In this document: piece after piece, positions 1 to 10,025 of the stretch
Numbering within the stretch: the stretch's first letter is position 1
Layout of the letters: each line of letters starts with the position of its first letter
NCBI RefSeq assembly: GCF_008369405.1
Contig: NZ_VSJJ01000005.1
Coordinates: 62,001-126,000 of the forward strand
Source: Streptococcus cristatus
GTDB lineage: Bacteria; Bacillota; Bacilli; Lactobacillales; Streptococcaceae
Direction: 5' to 3'
DNA length: 64,000 nucleotides
The notes under the pieces: model-generated
Databases searched by the model: none
What the model was told of the DNA's origin: nothing
The model's input: the letters and a program-made list of their open reading frames with translations, nothing else
Position numbers and translations under genes: made by a program

Positions 1-72
1 TAGTTTGCCATCTGGAAGGAGCTTCAAAAGCTCTTCGTACCAGTTTGCAGCTAGGATATATGTTGTAAACAT
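1..72 (-). CDS. 5' end of an unrecognised gene, cut by window edge
   Basis: Reading the minus strand from an ATG at 72-70 gives 24 uninterrupted codons to the window edge (begins MFTTYILAANWYEELL). A purine-rich stretch (gagaag) lies about 10 nt upstream and could be a weak ribosome binding site. The peptide is amphipathic and coding-like, but too short for me to assign a family. It would be transcribed in the same direction as the helicase behind it, though the hairpin at 199-236 separates them. Confidence 0.4.
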   Translation of the reverse strand, partial: MFTTYILAANWYEELLKLLPDGKL

Positions 73-198
73 TTCAATTACTTCTCTTTCTCGATAATGC
101 ATTATTCTATCATAATTTGGCCCAGATGAAAACTATTTGGCATCAAGAATAGCCAATCTCTAAACCTCTGGTAGGTAACTGGAAAATGACAATAAAAT

Positions 199-236
199 AG
201 ACCAGTAATCCTAGTCTATCATAGTTTCACTGGTCT
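199..236. terminator. hairpin, probable terminator after the DEAD-box gene
   Basis: Inverted arms AGACCAGT (199-206) and ACTGGTCT (229-236) with A/T-rich flanks on both sides. It sits just beyond the helicase stop codon, so it could end the rsmH-to-helicase transcript reading leftward. The loop is long (22 nt) and the U-tract is imperfect, so efficiency is uncertain. Confidence 0.5.
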
Positions 237-280
237 TTAAAATATAATTTTTCTATATCGTCCATAGAAAGAATTTATGG

Positions 281-1624
281 CTAGAATGTCTGGCGCTTAG
301 CCTTGCGTTCTGCTCGGCCACGTGCACGATTTTCAGCTCGCTTGGTCTTGCGGCGCTTCTCATTAACCGCCCATTGGATTTTCTTCTTATAGCCTGGTTT
401 AATTTTTTTCTTTTTCTTCTTGACCAGACCAATCATTTCTGTGTCCAGCTTTTCCTTGGTCTTCTCCCGATTAGCACGGCGATCTCGGTCGTAGGTATCT
501 TGAAATTCGCCATTTTTGATCATCTTAGGAGTAAACTTGATGCCCAGTTTTTCCAACTCACGAATATCTGAATCGTCACTCGGTTGATAAAGGGTAATGG
601 CTGTGCCGGGAAGACCATTTCGTCCGGTCCGCCCAACTCGATGGACAAAGAAAGACAAATCCTGCGGAATGGCATCATTGATGACATGGCTGACGCCCTC
701 GATGTCAATCCCCCGAGCCGCCAAGTCCGTCGCTACAATGTATTCAAAATCCAGATTCTTGACCTGATTCATGATACGCTTGCGCTCCCGCGGCGGAATA
801 TCACCATGAATCTTGGCCACTTTTAGACCCTGCGCAGTCAGATAGGCCTGCAATTCATCCGCACGAGTTTTGGTATTGACAAAAATCATCGCCAGATAAG
901 GCTGGAGGAGCTGACTAATCTCATAAATCTGGGCATTCCTATCCCGCCCCTTGGTTGACAGGAGCCAATTATCAATGGTATCAGCAATCACTGTCTTGGT
1001 CTTAATCTGCTCCATGACTGGATTAGACAAGTATTTTTTCAAGAAAGGCTGGAGCTTCTGCGGAATGGTAGCCGAGAAGACTAAAAACTGCAAGTCTTTA
1101 GGCAAGCGAGCCGCAATCCGGTCTACCGTCTCCAAAAAGCCCATATCAAGCGTCATATCAGCCTCGTCCACGACAAAGGTATGAGCCTTGTGGATAGCCA
1201 AATCACCTGACTCAACCAAGTCATAAATCCGCCCCGGCGTTCCAATGACGATATGGGGCTGGCTGGACTCTAGCTTGCCAATCTGACGAGCCTTGTCAGT
1301 TCCGCCGACATAGTTGGCCACCCGAATCTCTTGCTCTGAAAAGCTAGCTAGCTGACGCGCCGCCTGATAGATCTGAGTTGCTAATTCTCGGCTGGGTGCT
1401 GTAATCACTGCTTGGACACTGTCAGCCTCTTCGTCCAGCTCTTGGAAGATGGGCAGCAAGAAGGTATGCGTCTTGCCTGATCCTGTTTTGGACTCCCCGA
1501 CCAAGTCTCGGCCAGATAACACCACCGGAATCAGCTTTTCCTGAACCTCTGTCGCCTCCACAAAGTTTAGGTCTTTGAGGGCTTCTTGAATATAATCTTT
1601 AAAGTTAAATTCTGTAAATTTCAT
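281..1624 (-). CDS. cshB: DEAD-box ATP-dependent RNA helicase (CshB-like)
   Basis: 447 aa superfamily-2 RNA helicase. In order: Q motif region (about residue 28), Walker A ESKTGSGKT (44-52), PSREL (78-82), GTPGR (128-132), DEAD (153-156), SAT (184-186), then the second RecA domain with ARGID and HRVGRTGR. The C-terminal ~50 residues are very rich in Lys/Arg, which would give non-specific RNA binding. Length and basic tail fit the shorter of the two streptococcal DEAD-box proteins (CshB) rather than CshA, which is longer; the role is RNA unwinding in ribosome assembly or mRNA turnover, with cold adaptation known for the family. It lies downstream of mraY on the same strand with a 100-nt gap and may be partly co-transcribed with the division cluster. 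Confidence 0.85.
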   Translation of the reverse strand: MKFTEFNFKDYIQEALKDLNFVEATEVQEKLIPVVLSGRDLVGESKTGSGKTHTFLLPIFQELDEEADSVQAVITAPSRELATQIYQAARQLASFSEQEIRVANYVGGTDKARQIGKLESSQPHIVIGTPGRIYDLVESGDLAIHKAHTFVVDEADMTLDMGFLETVDRIAARLPKDLQFLVFSATIPQKLQPFLKKYLSNPVMEQIKTKTVIADTIDNWLLSTKGRDRNAQIYEISQLLQPYLAMIFVNTKTRADELQAYLTAQGLKVAKIHGDIPPRERKRIMNQVKNLDFEYIVATDLAARGIDIEGVSHVINDAIPQDLSFFVHRVGRTGRNGLPGTAITLYQPSDDSDIRELEKLGIKFTPKMIKNGEFQDTYDRDRRANREKTKEKLDTEMIGLVKKKKKKIKPGYKKKIQWAVNEKRRKTKRAENRARGRAERKAKRQTF

Positions 1625-1724
1625 TTTTTCCTCTGTTTACTATTAATCTTATCTATTATACCAGAAAAATATCTTTTCTGCTCGGCTCAGGACAGGAAAA
1701 GGCGGGCTTACACCCACCTTCATA

Positions 1725-2708
1725 TCACAAATATAGAATGGCCAAAGTCAGCAAGCTAGCTAAGAGGCCTACGCCCCAAAAGAAGAAGTCAACCTTCCAT
1801 TCGCTCCAAGGTTGGCCATGCCCAGAAAGACCACCCAGTTCAAAGTGGTGATGGAGTGGCGTCATACGGAAAATCCGCTTGCCACCCGTCAGCTTGAAAT
1901 AAGTCACCTGCATCATAACAGAAGTCGTTTCAAATACATAGACGATTCCGATGAGAAGCAAGGTCCACTCTTGGTGCAAGGCAATGGAGAGGGCTGCAAG
2001 CATACCACCCAAGGCAAGACTTCCCACATCCCCCATAAAGATTTTAGCTGGTTTATGGTTAAAGACAAAGAAGCCTAGCAAACCACCAATCATGCTGATA
2101 ATGACAATCAGAAGGTCAAAGCGCTTCTGCTCTAGAGCAATGACTCCGTAAGCCACCAAGCTGATTGCAACGGAGATACTAGCCAAGCCATCAATTCCAT
2201 CAGTCAGATTGACAGCGTTGGAGAAACCAACCAGCCAAAAGAGGACGAAGAAAATATAGAGGAAGCCTAACTGCACTGGAATCGTAAAGACATTGAGAGA
2301 GTCACCTGCCCCGTGCTGATTGTAGAAGAAGTAAAAGATAACTCCCCCTACCAGCTGCAGAGCTAGTTTCTGCTTAGGATTCAGGCCTTCGTTGATCTTA
2401 CGGAAGATCTTGAGAAAATCATCCAAAAAGCCAACGATTCCGTAGAGAACCAAGATAAAGAGAATCATAATCAAGCCGTTGGACAGTTGTTGGGAAAACA
2501 AGGCTGTCACGAAACTAGCCAAAACAGAAGCAACCAGAAAGACGGTGCCCCCCATCGTCGGCGTTCCAGCCTTAGCCTGATGCTGCTTGACATCCTCATG
2601 CATCTGCTGACCTGATATATGAGCCTTGTGATAAAAACGGATAAAGGCAGGAATCCCAACAAGCGTTAGGATAAAGGTCAGAATTCCTGCAATAATTGCT
2701 GTTAACAT
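1725..2708 (-). CDS. mraY: Phospho-N-acetylmuramoyl-pentapeptide transferase
   Basis: 327 aa integral membrane enzyme with about ten hydrophobic segments. It transfers phospho-MurNAc-pentapeptide from the UDP precursor to undecaprenyl phosphate, forming lipid I at the cytoplasmic face. Diagnostic motifs are the Mg-binding DDFLK, the catalytic [10 protein letters not shown] loop and the HHHFELGG signature near the C-terminus. It starts 1 nt downstream of the pbp2X stop codon, so translation is probably coupled. The order rsmH-ftsL-pbp2X-mraY is the standard streptococcal truncated division/cell-wall cluster, lacking the murD/ftsW genes found in the larger clusters of other bacteria. Length is normal. 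Confidence 0.97.
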   Translation of the reverse strand: MLTAIIAGILTFILTLVGIPAFIRFYHKAHISGQQMHEDVKQHQAKAGTPTMGGTVFLVASVLASFVTALFSQQLSNGLIMILFILVLYGIVGFLDDFLKIFRKINEGLNPKQKLALQLVGGVIFYFFYNQHGAGDSLNVFTIPVQLGFLYIFFVLFWLVGFSNAVNLTDGIDGLASISVAISLVAYGVIALEQKRFDLLIVIISMIGGLLGFFVFNHKPAKIFMGDVGSLALGGMLAALSIALHQEWTLLLIGIVYVFETTSVMMQVTYFKLTGGKRIFRMTPLHHHFELGGLSGHGQPWSEWKVDFFFWGVGLLASLLTLAILYL

Positions 2709-2709
2709 G

Positions 2710-4995
2710 CTAGTCTCCCAATGTAACGGTTATTTTTTTCAATTTTTTCAGGTCTGTATTGACCTTCTCCTTCTGCTTGACAACTTTTGAGCCTTTGCCT
2801 TTAAAATTGACTTCCAGCCCTTGCCATTCAGCAAATTGCTCCACATTTTCCTTGGTCCAGCCATACATATCCGGCAAATCTTCAAAGTTATCACTTAAAA
2901 TCAAAATCTGTTGATTGGCTTTCAGTTCTTGGCCTTCTTTTACAGAAACCTTCTTGATTTCACTGCCTGTTCCTAAGATGACTGGCTGTACCAGATTGCG
3001 GCGAAGCTCGTCAGCCAAGCCTCCTGGGCTGATTTGATTTTTCAGCTTCAGTTGCTTGGTCAAACCATCGATAGATGGCATTTTATAGGTTGTTTCTTTT
3101 TCAACCAATTCCAAAGCAGGACTATCTCCAGTCAGATTTAAACTGTCTTTAAGCGCCACAGCCTCTTCCAAGACTGGATTGACAACTTCCTGCCAGAAAA
3201 GAGGGGAGAATTTCTCTTCGGGCTGCTGAACAGTGACATACATAATGAAATCTGGACTTTCTGCCGGCGTCATGGCTACTACGGAGAAAATGTTATTATT
3301 CTCCCCTTCCAAATAGCCCTTATCTGTCGCAATTTGGGCTGTTCCGGATTTTACGGCCACATCTTGCCCAGAAACCTTGATAACTGGTTCTCCGCCGATA
3401 TTCAGTGTTCCATAATAAGGGACTGTTCCGACCTGAATCATATAGTCCCGAGTCGTTTTCGCTGCTTTTCCTGAAACTGGATGACCAACGATTTCTGGCT
3501 GGGATTTACGGGCACTACCTGTTCGTGAATCATAAATGGCAGAGATAAATTTCGGCTCTAACATGACACCATCATTTGAAATAGCCGAAAAGGCACGTAA
3601 CATCTGCACTTGGGTCACCCCAATTCCTTGTCCAAAGGAACTCATAGCAATGGTTACAGCATTGTCTGTAGGCAAGGCACCATATTCTTCATAGCCCATA
3701 CCAAAACGAGTCGGTAAGCCAAATTTGAATTTTGATAGATAGTCTATCCACTTGGCATCTCCCATGTCTTGCTCAATGCGTGTCATCCCAACATTACTAG
3801 AGTAAGTAAAACCTTGAGCATAGGTCAGGACTTGTCCTGTTGATAACCCCATGTTTACATCCCAGTCGCGGATGGTAGCATCTGCAATCTTATATTCCGA
3901 GCTATCGAATGTTCCGGTTGGATTAAAGGATCCATTATCAATCGCTGAGGCTAGAGTCATAACTTTCATCGTTGATCCAGGCTCATACTGCGTCTGGTAA
4001 AGGAAGCTATTCCAAGTTTTCAAATGATCTACATTCAGGCCCTCTTTGGTATCCGCATTATAAGTCGGACGCTGAGTTGTTGCTAGAATCTCGCCTGTCT
4101 TAGCACTGACCAAAGTCGCACTGACAAATTTTCCTTTAGCTGTTTCTTGGAAGGCATCCATCCGCGTTTCCAAGTATGTCTGTAGCTGGGCAGAGAGGGT
4201 TGTATACACATCTTTTCCGTCTTCTGTCTTAACAGAAACTTCCTCTGAACCTGGGATGATGTTCCCTTTACTGTCTTTTTCATAGGTAACCAGACCATTC
4301 TGACCACCTAAGATACGGTCTAGCGACTGCTCCATCCCGGATTTCCCTACAAGCGTCTTATTGCCGTCCTTATCCTCTTGCATCTGAGCCTGACCGATAA
4401 ATTGCGAAGCAAAGATACCATTACTATAACTGCGGTTAGGGCTAGTTGTGAAATCAATCCCCTCTATCTTTTCCTTTTCCATCGCTTGTCGGATAGAGCT
4501 CATAGTACTATAGGTGATCCCATTTCCTTGAGAACCAAAAGAAACCTGCTTTAAATCCTTTTGCGCAAGCTGCTGCTTAACATAGTCCTTATCCATTCCT
4601 AGATGTTGATTAAGAATCTCAGCAACCTTTTCATACTGGGATTCCTCTACATAGAGGATCTTGCCAGCGGCAGATTTGTAATTTTTATCAATAACAGCAT
4701 AAATGTTATAAGTCGTTGCATCTTCAGCGATCGGGACACCGTTGCGGTCATAGATAGTTCCTCGCTTGGCAGCGACCACGACTGTCTTTTGGTGCACTTG
4801 CTTAGCGCCTTTTGATAAATTAACACCAAATTTCTGATCTGTCCCGATAATCGTCGCAAAATTAATTAAGAAAATGAAAAAAAGAAAGACAGCTAAAGCA
4901 CTCATGCTTTTTCCCACTCTTCTTCGATTGTATTCGGGTGTCTGTCTGTTTTTTAAAGCATATCGCTGAATGTTTTTTAAAAATCTATTACTCAT
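2710..4995 (-). CDS. pbp2X: Penicillin-binding protein 2X (class B transpeptidase)
   Basis: 761 aa, with an N-terminal transmembrane anchor (about residues 31-51), a dimerisation/pedestal region, a transpeptidase domain and two C-terminal PASTA domains. Active-site motifs are intact and in the right places: STMK at 341-344 (catalytic Ser341), SSN at 399-401, KSGT at 549-552. It makes septal peptidoglycan cross-links with FtsW and is a primary beta-lactam target in streptococci. I see no obvious change inside the three motifs themselves, but cannot judge flanking resistance mosaicism without alignment. The start overlaps the ftsL stop by 8 nt, indicating translational coupling. Confidence 0.97.
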   Translation of the reverse strand: MSNRFLKNIQRYALKNRQTPEYNRRRVGKSMSALAVFLFFIFLINFATIIGTDQKFGVNLSKGAKQVHQKTVVVAAKRGTIYDRNGVPIAEDATTYNIYAVIDKNYKSAAGKILYVEESQYEKVAEILNQHLGMDKDYVKQQLAQKDLKQVSFGSQGNGITYSTMSSIRQAMEKEKIEGIDFTTSPNRSYSNGIFASQFIGQAQMQEDKDGNKTLVGKSGMEQSLDRILGGQNGLVTYEKDSKGNIIPGSEEVSVKTEDGKDVYTTLSAQLQTYLETRMDAFQETAKGKFVSATLVSAKTGEILATTQRPTYNADTKEGLNVDHLKTWNSFLYQTQYEPGSTMKVMTLASAIDNGSFNPTGTFDSSEYKIADATIRDWDVNMGLSTGQVLTYAQGFTYSSNVGMTRIEQDMGDAKWIDYLSKFKFGLPTRFGMGYEEYGALPTDNAVTIAMSSFGQGIGVTQVQMLRAFSAISNDGVMLEPKFISAIYDSRTGSARKSQPEIVGHPVSGKAAKTTRDYMIQVGTVPYYGTLNIGGEPVIKVSGQDVAVKSGTAQIATDKGYLEGENNNIFSVVAMTPAESPDFIMYVTVQQPEEKFSPLFWQEVVNPVLEEAVALKDSLNLTGDSPALELVEKETTYKMPSIDGLTKQLKLKNQISPGGLADELRRNLVQPVILGTGSEIKKVSVKEGQELKANQQILILSDNFEDLPDMYGWTKENVEQFAEWQGLEVNFKGKGSKVVKQKEKVNTDLKKLKKITVTLGD

Positions 4996-5308
4996 TGGTT
5001 GTACTCACTGTCTTACGATTTCCCTTTTGGAGTTTCATATCCTGAGAGCTGGCCAACTGGGACAGCCTTTCATAACGTGTCAATTCATTCACTTCTTGCT
5101 TAATATTATCCAATTCAGCCTGCTCTGACTCAATCTGAGCATTAACTTCAGTCAAATCATGATTGACCTGCAGCAGCTTGGTCTGCATAAACACAATACT
5201 GACCGCAAGGATAATCGCTGTTAAAATAATGGAGCCATAGAAGGCTTTTTCGACTCGGGAAAATTTCCGAATCCGTTTTTGAATAGGGTGTTGTTCTCTT
5301 TCTGCCAT
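4988..5308 (-). CDS. ftsL: Cell division protein FtsL
   Basis: 106 aa bitopic membrane protein: a short basic cytoplasmic N-terminus, one transmembrane helix (about residues 27-47), and an extracytoplasmic coiled coil with heptad-like Leu/Ile/Glu (about 50-85). FtsL forms the FtsL-DivIC-DivIB complex that positions and activates septal synthases. Assignment rests on topology plus position between rsmH and pbp2X, because the family is poorly conserved in sequence. Five nt separate it from the rsmH stop and it overlaps pbp2X by 8 nt. Confidence 0.93.
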   Translation of the reverse strand: MAEREQHPIQKRIRKFSRVEKAFYGSIILTAIILAVSIVFMQTKLLQVNHDLTEVNAQIESEQAELDNIKQEVNELTRYERLSQLASSQDMKLQKGNRKTVSTTNE

Positions 5309-5313
5309 GAAAC

Positions 5314-6264
5314 TTACTCATGCACCTTCCTAGCCACGCGCAACTTCGCAGAATGGGCGCGATTATTGGCTTCTAATTCTTCTTTACTTGGTAAAATAGG
5401 TTTGCGTGAAACTAACTCCAGCTTGGGCTGCAAATCATCTGGAATGAAAGGCAGACCTTTGGGAACATCTACGGTTGAGGCTTCTTTAAACAGTTGCTTG
5501 GTCAGCCGATCCTCCAGCGAATGAAAGGTAATCACTGAAATGCGCCCCCCCACTGCCAATAAGTCAATAGCCTGCTGAATGGATTCATCGGCCGCTCCCA
5601 ACTCGTCATTGACTTCAATTCGAATAGCCTGAAAAATCTGTTTGGCTGGATGACCTTTTTTCTTCAATTCCTTAGCAGGTTTAGCTGATTTGATAATCTC
5701 CGCCAGTTCTGTCGTCGTTTCGATAGGCTTGATTTCTCTTGCCTGCTCGATCTTACGGGCAATCTGCTTGGAAAACCTATCTTCGCCATATTTGAAAAAA
5801 ATACGGACTAGGTCCTTGTAAGGATAGTGATTCACAACTTGGTAAGCTGTCAAGGCAGCTTCTTGATTCATCCGCATATCCAACGGTGCATCCTGCTTAT
5901 AAGAAAAACCGCGCTCCCGCTCATCCAGCTGCGGACTAGATACGCCCAAGTCATAACAAATTCCATCAATCTTCTCGACCCCTACTTCATTCAAACGAGT
6001 CTTGAGATTGCGGAAATTATCCTTGATAAAGGTCACCATGCCCCGCTCAATATAGGGAGCCAGACGTTTTTTGGCATTATCAATCGCAGTCTGATCCTGG
6101 TCAAAAGCATACAAATGCCCCTTGTCTCCCAGCTTGCTCAAAAGATACTCGCTGTGACCAGCTCCGCCCAAGGTTGCATCAACATAGATGCCATCTGGCT
6201 GAACATCAAGCTGGTCAATCGTTTCATGAAGAAGTACGGTAATGTGATGAAATTCTTTTGTCAT
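5314..6264 (-). CDS. rsmH: 16S rRNA (cytosine(1402)-N4)-methyltransferase
   Basis: 316 aa SAM-dependent methyltransferase (formerly MraW) that N4-methylates C1402 in the ribosomal P site. The SAM-binding signature [15 protein letters not shown] (residues 28-42) is followed by the [12 protein letters not shown] motif and a C-terminal [10 protein letters not shown] block. It is the first gene of the division operon. A consensus extended -10 box lies immediately upstream, so the mRNA leader is very short (about 10 nt). Confidence 0.96.
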   Translation of the reverse strand: MTKEFHHITVLLHETIDQLDVQPDGIYVDATLGGAGHSEYLLSKLGDKGHLYAFDQDQTAIDNAKKRLAPYIERGMVTFIKDNFRNLKTRLNEVGVEKIDGICYDLGVSSPQLDERERGFSYKQDAPLDMRMNQEAALTAYQVVNHYPYKDLVRIFFKYGEDRFSKQIARKIEQAREIKPIETTTELAEIIKSAKPAKELKKKGHPAKQIFQAIRIEVNDELGAADESIQQAIDLLAVGGRISVITFHSLEDRLTKQLFKEASTVDVPKGLPFIPDDLQPKLELVSRKPILPSKEELEANNRAHSAKLRVARKVHE

Positions 6265-6273
6265 ATCCTATCT

Positions 6274-6282
6274 ATTATATCA
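6274..6282 (-). promoter_or_regulatory. extended -10 promoter of the rsmH-ftsL-pbp2X-mraY operon
   Basis: On the minus strand TGATATAAT (TG extension plus perfect TATAAT, hexamer at 6274-6279) lies 9 nt before the rsmH ATG. No good -35 hexamer is visible at 16-18 nt, which is usual for extended -10 promoters. The start codon is so close that the transcript may be nearly leaderless. Confidence 0.6.
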
Positions 6283-6409
6283 CATTCATGTATAAAAAAA
6301 AATTTAAAAGAATATGTCAGTTTTTGATAGGTTGACTTATAGCTTTTGCAAGTCACTTTCAGATATTTACCACTTGGCCTACGAGCTTCTACCAGTCAGC
6401 GAAAAGCCC

Positions 6410-6437
6410 TTGCGGGCATGCCATATTCTGCTATAAT
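6410..6437 (+). promoter_or_regulatory. promoter of the MFS gene at 6512
   Basis: TTGCGG (6410-6415), a 16-nt spacer and a perfect TATAAT (6432-6437), about 75 nt upstream of the MFS start codon. It is divergent from the rsmH promoter. Confidence 0.5.
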
Positions 6438-6511
6438 CATAACTACCAATGCATTGCGAGTTGGAATTTCTTACCATTCCGAAATTGATTCGTCCCCAAA
6501 GGAGATTTATT

Positions 6512-7735
6512 ATGAAACTTGCTTTAAGAAATAGACTATTTGCCTTTATCAGTCTGTCACGGATATTTAATATCCTAGGCTCTTCTATCTATAATATCGT
6601 CTTTATCGTATTTGCTTCTAGCATGCCCCAGCCCAAGTTTGCAGTCGGTATTGCTAATTTTATCGTTCTTGTTCCTACCTTTTTCACAGTCTTTGTCGGG
6701 ATGAAAGCTGACAAAACCCATCGAAAGGCTCGCTGGCTTATTCATCTAGGTTATTTGCAGGCCTTCCTCTTCATTTTGGTCGCCCTCCTAACCAAGTCCG
6801 CCTCCTACCTCGCCTTTGCTACCGTCTGCTTCCTCAATATCTTTTCTGACATTATCAGCGACTATCGCAGTGGCCTACAGATGCCTATCTTACAAAAAAA
6901 TATAGAAGAGAAAGATTTGATGGAAGCTTACTCTTTCACTCAACTTCTCACTTTTTTGGGAAATTTTGCTGGGCAAGCCTTGGGCGTCTGGTTACTTAGT
7001 ATCAGCCAGCAGAATTTCGCTATGGTCGCCCTCATCAACGCCCTCTGCTTCCTACTCTCCTCAAGCACTCTCTATCTGATTCGCCAAAAACTCACCCATG
7101 ATGCTCCTGCTGTTGCAGAGAAAAAGCTTCCTTTCAAGGCTCAGATGAAAGACCTTTACCAGAATGTCCAAATGATTTTTGAACAAGAAAAAATCGGAAA
7201 CTTCCTGCTAGTGCTGCTTCAAGTCCTCCTCTTAAACGCACTGGCTGGCTCTATCATGGGACTCTACAATCTCTATTTATTGGATCACCCATTTTGGGGA
7301 CTAAACCTGAGCCAGTCTCTGCTCATTATCGAGTCCTGCACAGTGGTTGGGATTATCTCTGCCAGTGCCTTCTCAAATGATTATTTTTCCAAGCTCTCCC
7401 TGATTCGACTCGTCGTTTGGTGCTCGCTAGCTCTCCTCCTCTTAGGCATCAGCAATTTACTCCAAGCTCCTGCTCTCTTGGGAATTTTCTTTCTTACCTT
7501 TCTCATGTACATCTCTGGAAAAATCAATCCTAAAATCAACAGCATGCTGCTGAGTAAACTTCCTCCAGAAGTATTAGCCCAAACCTCCAACTTTCTCACT
7601 ATGCTCTTTACCTTTTCCATTCCGCTAGGAAGCATGCTTTTCACTAGTCTCGGTCTTTGGAATATGGGAAGCGCTTGGTTGGTCTTCTCTCTGCTTGGTG
7701 GTGTCTGCCTTCTACTCAGCCTCAAAAATAACTAG
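6512..7735 (+). CDS. MFS transporter, unknown substrate
   Basis: 407 aa with about twelve predicted transmembrane segments in two six-helix halves and a central hydrophilic loop (about residues 185-215). The MFS loop 2-3 motif is visible in degenerate form (GMKADKTHRKAR). The ATG at 6512 is preferred over an upstream in-frame ATG at 6449 because AAAGGAG lies 7 nt before it and the extra 21 residues are not hydrophobic. It is monocistronic, ending at a strong bidirectional terminator. Substrate cannot be read from the sequence; drug or metabolite efflux is typical of such streptococcal proteins. Confidence 0.85.
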   Translation: MKLALRNRLFAFISLSRIFNILGSSIYNIVFIVFASSMPQPKFAVGIANFIVLVPTFFTVFVGMKADKTHRKARWLIHLGYLQAFLFILVALLTKSASYLAFATVCFLNIFSDIISDYRSGLQMPILQKNIEEKDLMEAYSFTQLLTFLGNFAGQALGVWLLSISQQNFAMVALINALCFLLSSSTLYLIRQKLTHDAPAVAEKKLPFKAQMKDLYQNVQMIFEQEKIGNFLLVLLQVLLLNALAGSIMGLYNLYLLDHPFWGLNLSQSLLIIESCTVVGIISASAFSNDYFSKLSLIRLVVWCSLALLLLGISNLLQAPALLGIFFLTFLMYISGKINPKINSMLLSKLPPEVLAQTSNFLTMLFTFSIPLGSMLFTSLGLWNMGSAWLVFSLLGGVCLLLSLKNN

Positions 7736-7761
7736 AGTTAAAAATCGTCACAATTTCATAC

Positions 7762-7795
7762 AAAAAAGAAGGAAGCCTAGGCTTCCTTCTTACAT
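7762..7795. terminator. bidirectional terminator between MFS gene and htpX
   Basis: A perfect 26-nt palindrome (arms of 13 bp, 7766-7791; left arm AAGAAGGAAGCCT) flanked by A-run on the left and T-run on the right. It lies between the convergent MFS and htpX genes and overlaps the htpX stop codon. Confidence 0.85.
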
Positions 7796-8686
7796 ATTTT
7801 TCAATCTTTCTATCCGATCAGAAATTGGTGGGTGAGTATAAAAGAGCTTTTGCAAGCCACCCTTCTTCTTAGGATCATTGATATAGAGGGCTGCGCTGGC
7901 GTCATCTACATGGTGCTCCATGGGCTGGCTATTGTCTAACTTCAGCAGGGCATTGATCATGCCCTTAGGATTGCGGGTCAGCTCAACACTTGAAGCGTCT
8001 GCCAGATACTCACGTTGACGGGAAATAGCCAACTGCACCAATGTTGCAGCAAGCGGCGCCAAGAGAAGAGCTAGCAGAGAGACAATCATCAAAACAATCC
8101 CTAAGCCATTGTCATTGTCCCTATCGTTTCTTCGACGGCCACCACCGCCAAACCACATCATGCGCCCAGCCATGCTAGACAGCATTGTGACAGCACTTGT
8201 AAGCGCCACTGCAATCGTCGAAATGCGAATATCATAATTACGAATGTGACTGACTTCATGTCCCATTACACCTTCAAGCTCTTCACGATTCATGAGAGCA
8301 AGCAATCCAGTTGTCGCAGCCACGGCCGCATTCTCAGGCTTTGAGCCAGTCGCAAAGGCATTGGGCGAGGCATCTTCTACGATGTAGACCCGAGGCATAG
8401 GAATCTGTGCCACCATGGCCATATCCTGCACAACGTGATAGAGTTCAGGCGCTTCTTGCTCGGACACTTCCCTCGCACCATTCATCGACATGACAATCTC
8501 TGTGGACTGAAAAATCATACTGACAGCATAAATACCACCGATGATAAAGGCGATGGCCATCCCACCAAAGGGAGAATCGAGCCAAAGATAGCCGACAGCT
8601 GCCCCAATCAAAGCTAAAAGAGCAAAGAAGGCGACGAGGAGAACCCAAGTACGCCTTTTATTGCTGGCAATTTGGTCAAACAACAT
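7790..8686 (-). CDS. htpX: Membrane zinc metalloprotease HtpX
   Basis: 298 aa M48 peptidase. Two N-terminal transmembrane helices (about residues 13-50), then zinc motif HEVSH within [14 protein letters not shown], two further hydrophobic segments flanking a charged loop, and the downstream Glu ligand in REYLAD. It degrades damaged membrane proteins with its active site facing the cytoplasm. I chose the ATG at 8686 (MLFDQIA) over a GTG nine bases upstream because TAGGTGG sits at correct spacing before it and the MLFDQIA start is typical of streptococcal HtpX. It follows lemA directly, the usual streptococcal lemA-htpX pair. Confidence 0.93.
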   Translation of the reverse strand: MLFDQIASNKRRTWVLLVAFFALLALIGAAVGYLWLDSPFGGMAIAFIIGGIYAVSMIFQSTEIVMSMNGAREVSEQEAPELYHVVQDMAMVAQIPMPRVYIVEDASPNAFATGSKPENAAVAATTGLLALMNREELEGVMGHEVSHIRNYDIRISTIAVALTSAVTMLSSMAGRMMWFGGGGRRRNDRDNDNGLGIVLMIVSLLALLLAPLAATLVQLAISRQREYLADASSVELTRNPKGMINALLKLDNSQPMEHHVDDASAALYINDPKKKGGLQKLFYTHPPISDRIERLKNM

Positions 8687-8695
8687 AGTGGCCAC

Positions 8696-9259
8696 CTACC
8701 CCAAATCGCTAAAATCCACTTTAGGAACAGCCTTTTCTTCCTCTGGTGTCTCCAAGAAGTCTGCTGCTTTAAAGCCAAACATACCTGCAATGACATTGCT
8801 TGGGAAAGTTTCCATTTTGACATTGTAGTTGCTGGTTACTGAATTGTAAAGCTGACGAGAATAAGCAATCTTATTTTCTGTATTTGTCAACTCTTCCTGA
8901 AGTTTCAAGTAGTTTGTATTTGCCTTAAGGTCTGGGTAATTTTCAGCAACCGCAAAGATACCAGAAATCGAACGAGTCAGGGCGTCACTAGCCTCCATAG
9001 CTTGGGCAGGTGATGAGGCAGCAGCTACTTGGTTACGCAGTCGAGTAACATTTTCCAAGGTTGATTTCTCATATTTTCCATAACCTTTAACCGTCTCCAA
9101 AAGGTTGGGAATCAGGTCATTTCGGCGCTTGAGCTGGACATCAATCTGACTCCAAGCTTCCTGAGTCTGCATGCGGCTCTTAACAAGCCCATTGTAAACA
9201 GAAATCACGAAAATAGCTACAACTGCCACAACCGCAAGAATAATAAAAAACATGGACAT
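8696..9259 (-). CDS. lemA: LemA family protein
   Basis: 187 aa: one N-terminal transmembrane helix (about residues 3-23), then a long helical domain with the family hallmark [20 protein letters not shown] and ENYPDLKAN. LemA proteins form helical bundles facing outward; their function is unresolved but they commonly pair with HtpX. The ATG at 9259 is chosen over one 54 nt upstream because AAGGAG lies 10 nt before it and the usual family length (about 186 aa) results. Confidence 0.9.
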   Translation of the reverse strand: MSMFFIILAVVAVVAIFVISVYNGLVKSRMQTQEAWSQIDVQLKRRNDLIPNLLETVKGYGKYEKSTLENVTRLRNQVAAASSPAQAMEASDALTRSISGIFAVAENYPDLKANTNYLKLQEELTNTENKIAYSRQLYNSVTSNYNVKMETFPSNVIAGMFGFKAADFLETPEEEKAVPKVDFSDLG

Positions 9260-9323
9260 AATAAAGATACTCCTTATGATTTGATTGCACCTATTATAAC
9301 AAAAAAAGCTCAACCTGTCTTTC

Positions 9324-9352
9324 TTGACAATTCATCCTAAAAGGAGTATTCT
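9324..9352 (+). promoter_or_regulatory. sigma-A promoter of the tetR-MFS-ABC operon
   Basis: Perfect TTGACA (9324-9329), exact 17-nt spacer, TATTCT (9347-9352). The predicted start near 9359 puts the palindromic operator (9367-9379) immediately downstream, as in autorepressed TetR operons. Confidence 0.75.
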
Positions 9353-9366
9353 TTACTTAGAGATAA

Positions 9367-9379
9367 ACCGACTGTCGGT
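9367..9379. promoter_or_regulatory. palindromic operator, probably bound by the adjacent TetR regulator
   Basis: ACCGAC-T-GTCGGT, a perfect 6-1-6 inverted repeat about 8-20 nt after the predicted transcription start. It is GC-rich against an A/T-rich background. Placement and symmetry fit an operator for the TetR-family protein encoded 32 nt downstream. Confidence 0.65.
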
Positions 9380-9410
9380 CGAATAAATTTTGACGAAAAA
9401 GGAGGCCATC

Positions 9411-10013
9411 GTGGTCAGTAAAAAGGACTTTATCTTAGATAGCGCTCAAAAGCTCTTTATAGAGCAAGGCTTTGACCAAACTTCTATTGCTCAGCTTTTA
9501 GAAGTCACTCAGATTGCTCGCGGGACGCTCTACTATTATTTTTCTTCCAAGGAAGAAATCATGGACGCCATTATTGAACGCTCTGTGGCTCAGGCTTTCA
9601 GTAAGGCCGAACTGCTGGCCAGTAAAAAGGAAGGCTCCATTCTAGAGAGGCTGATGGGTGCCCTGCTCGCACTTAACCTCCACCAAGAGCAAGGACAGGA
9701 AATTTTGGCACACTTACACCAACCACAAAATGCCCTGCTCCATGAAAAGACAAATCAAATCCTGCTGGAACGCGGGCCTCAGATCCTCCTCCCCATTATC
9801 GAAGATGCACTTGCAAAAGGAGAGATGAAGACCGATTTTCCTCTGGAAAGTCTGGAAATGCTACTCGCTTATTCTCTGCAGGTATTCGGCCAAGCCTTCC
9901 AGCAACTGACAAAGCAAGAACAAGAGGCGAAACTACAAGCATTCCTTTATCTCTTGGAACGAATTTTCCAAACCCAGTCGGGCTACTTTGATCAGCTTCT
10001 GCAACTCTTTTAA
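9411..10013 (+). CDS. TetR-family transcriptional repressor
   Basis: 200 aa. The N-terminal ~45 residues are a TetR HTH (FILDSAQKLFIEQGFDQTSI, then RGTLYYYFSSKEEIMDAII), followed by an all-helical ligand-binding domain with no recognisable family signature. The GTG at 9411 is preferred to the upstream TTG at 9390 because GGAGG lies 5 nt before it. It heads an operon with an MFS exporter and an ABC exporter, so it probably derepresses efflux in response to a toxic small molecule. The operator at 9367-9379 suggests autoregulation. Confidence 0.88.
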   Translation: MVSKKDFILDSAQKLFIEQGFDQTSIAQLLEVTQIARGTLYYYFSSKEEIMDAIIERSVAQAFSKAELLASKKEGSILERLMGALLALNLHQEQGQEILAHLHQPQNALLHEKTNQILLERGPQILLPIIEDALAKGEMKTDFPLESLEMLLAYSLQVFGQAFQQLTKQEQEAKLQAFLYLLERIFQTQSGYFDQLLQLF

Positions 10014-10025
10014 AAGGAGTCAACC

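Noticed and set aside
6449..6511. 21-residue N-terminal extension of the MFS transporter
   Set aside because: The ATG at 6512 has a strong AAAGGAG sequence at correct spacing while the upstream ATG has none and its extension is not membrane-like.
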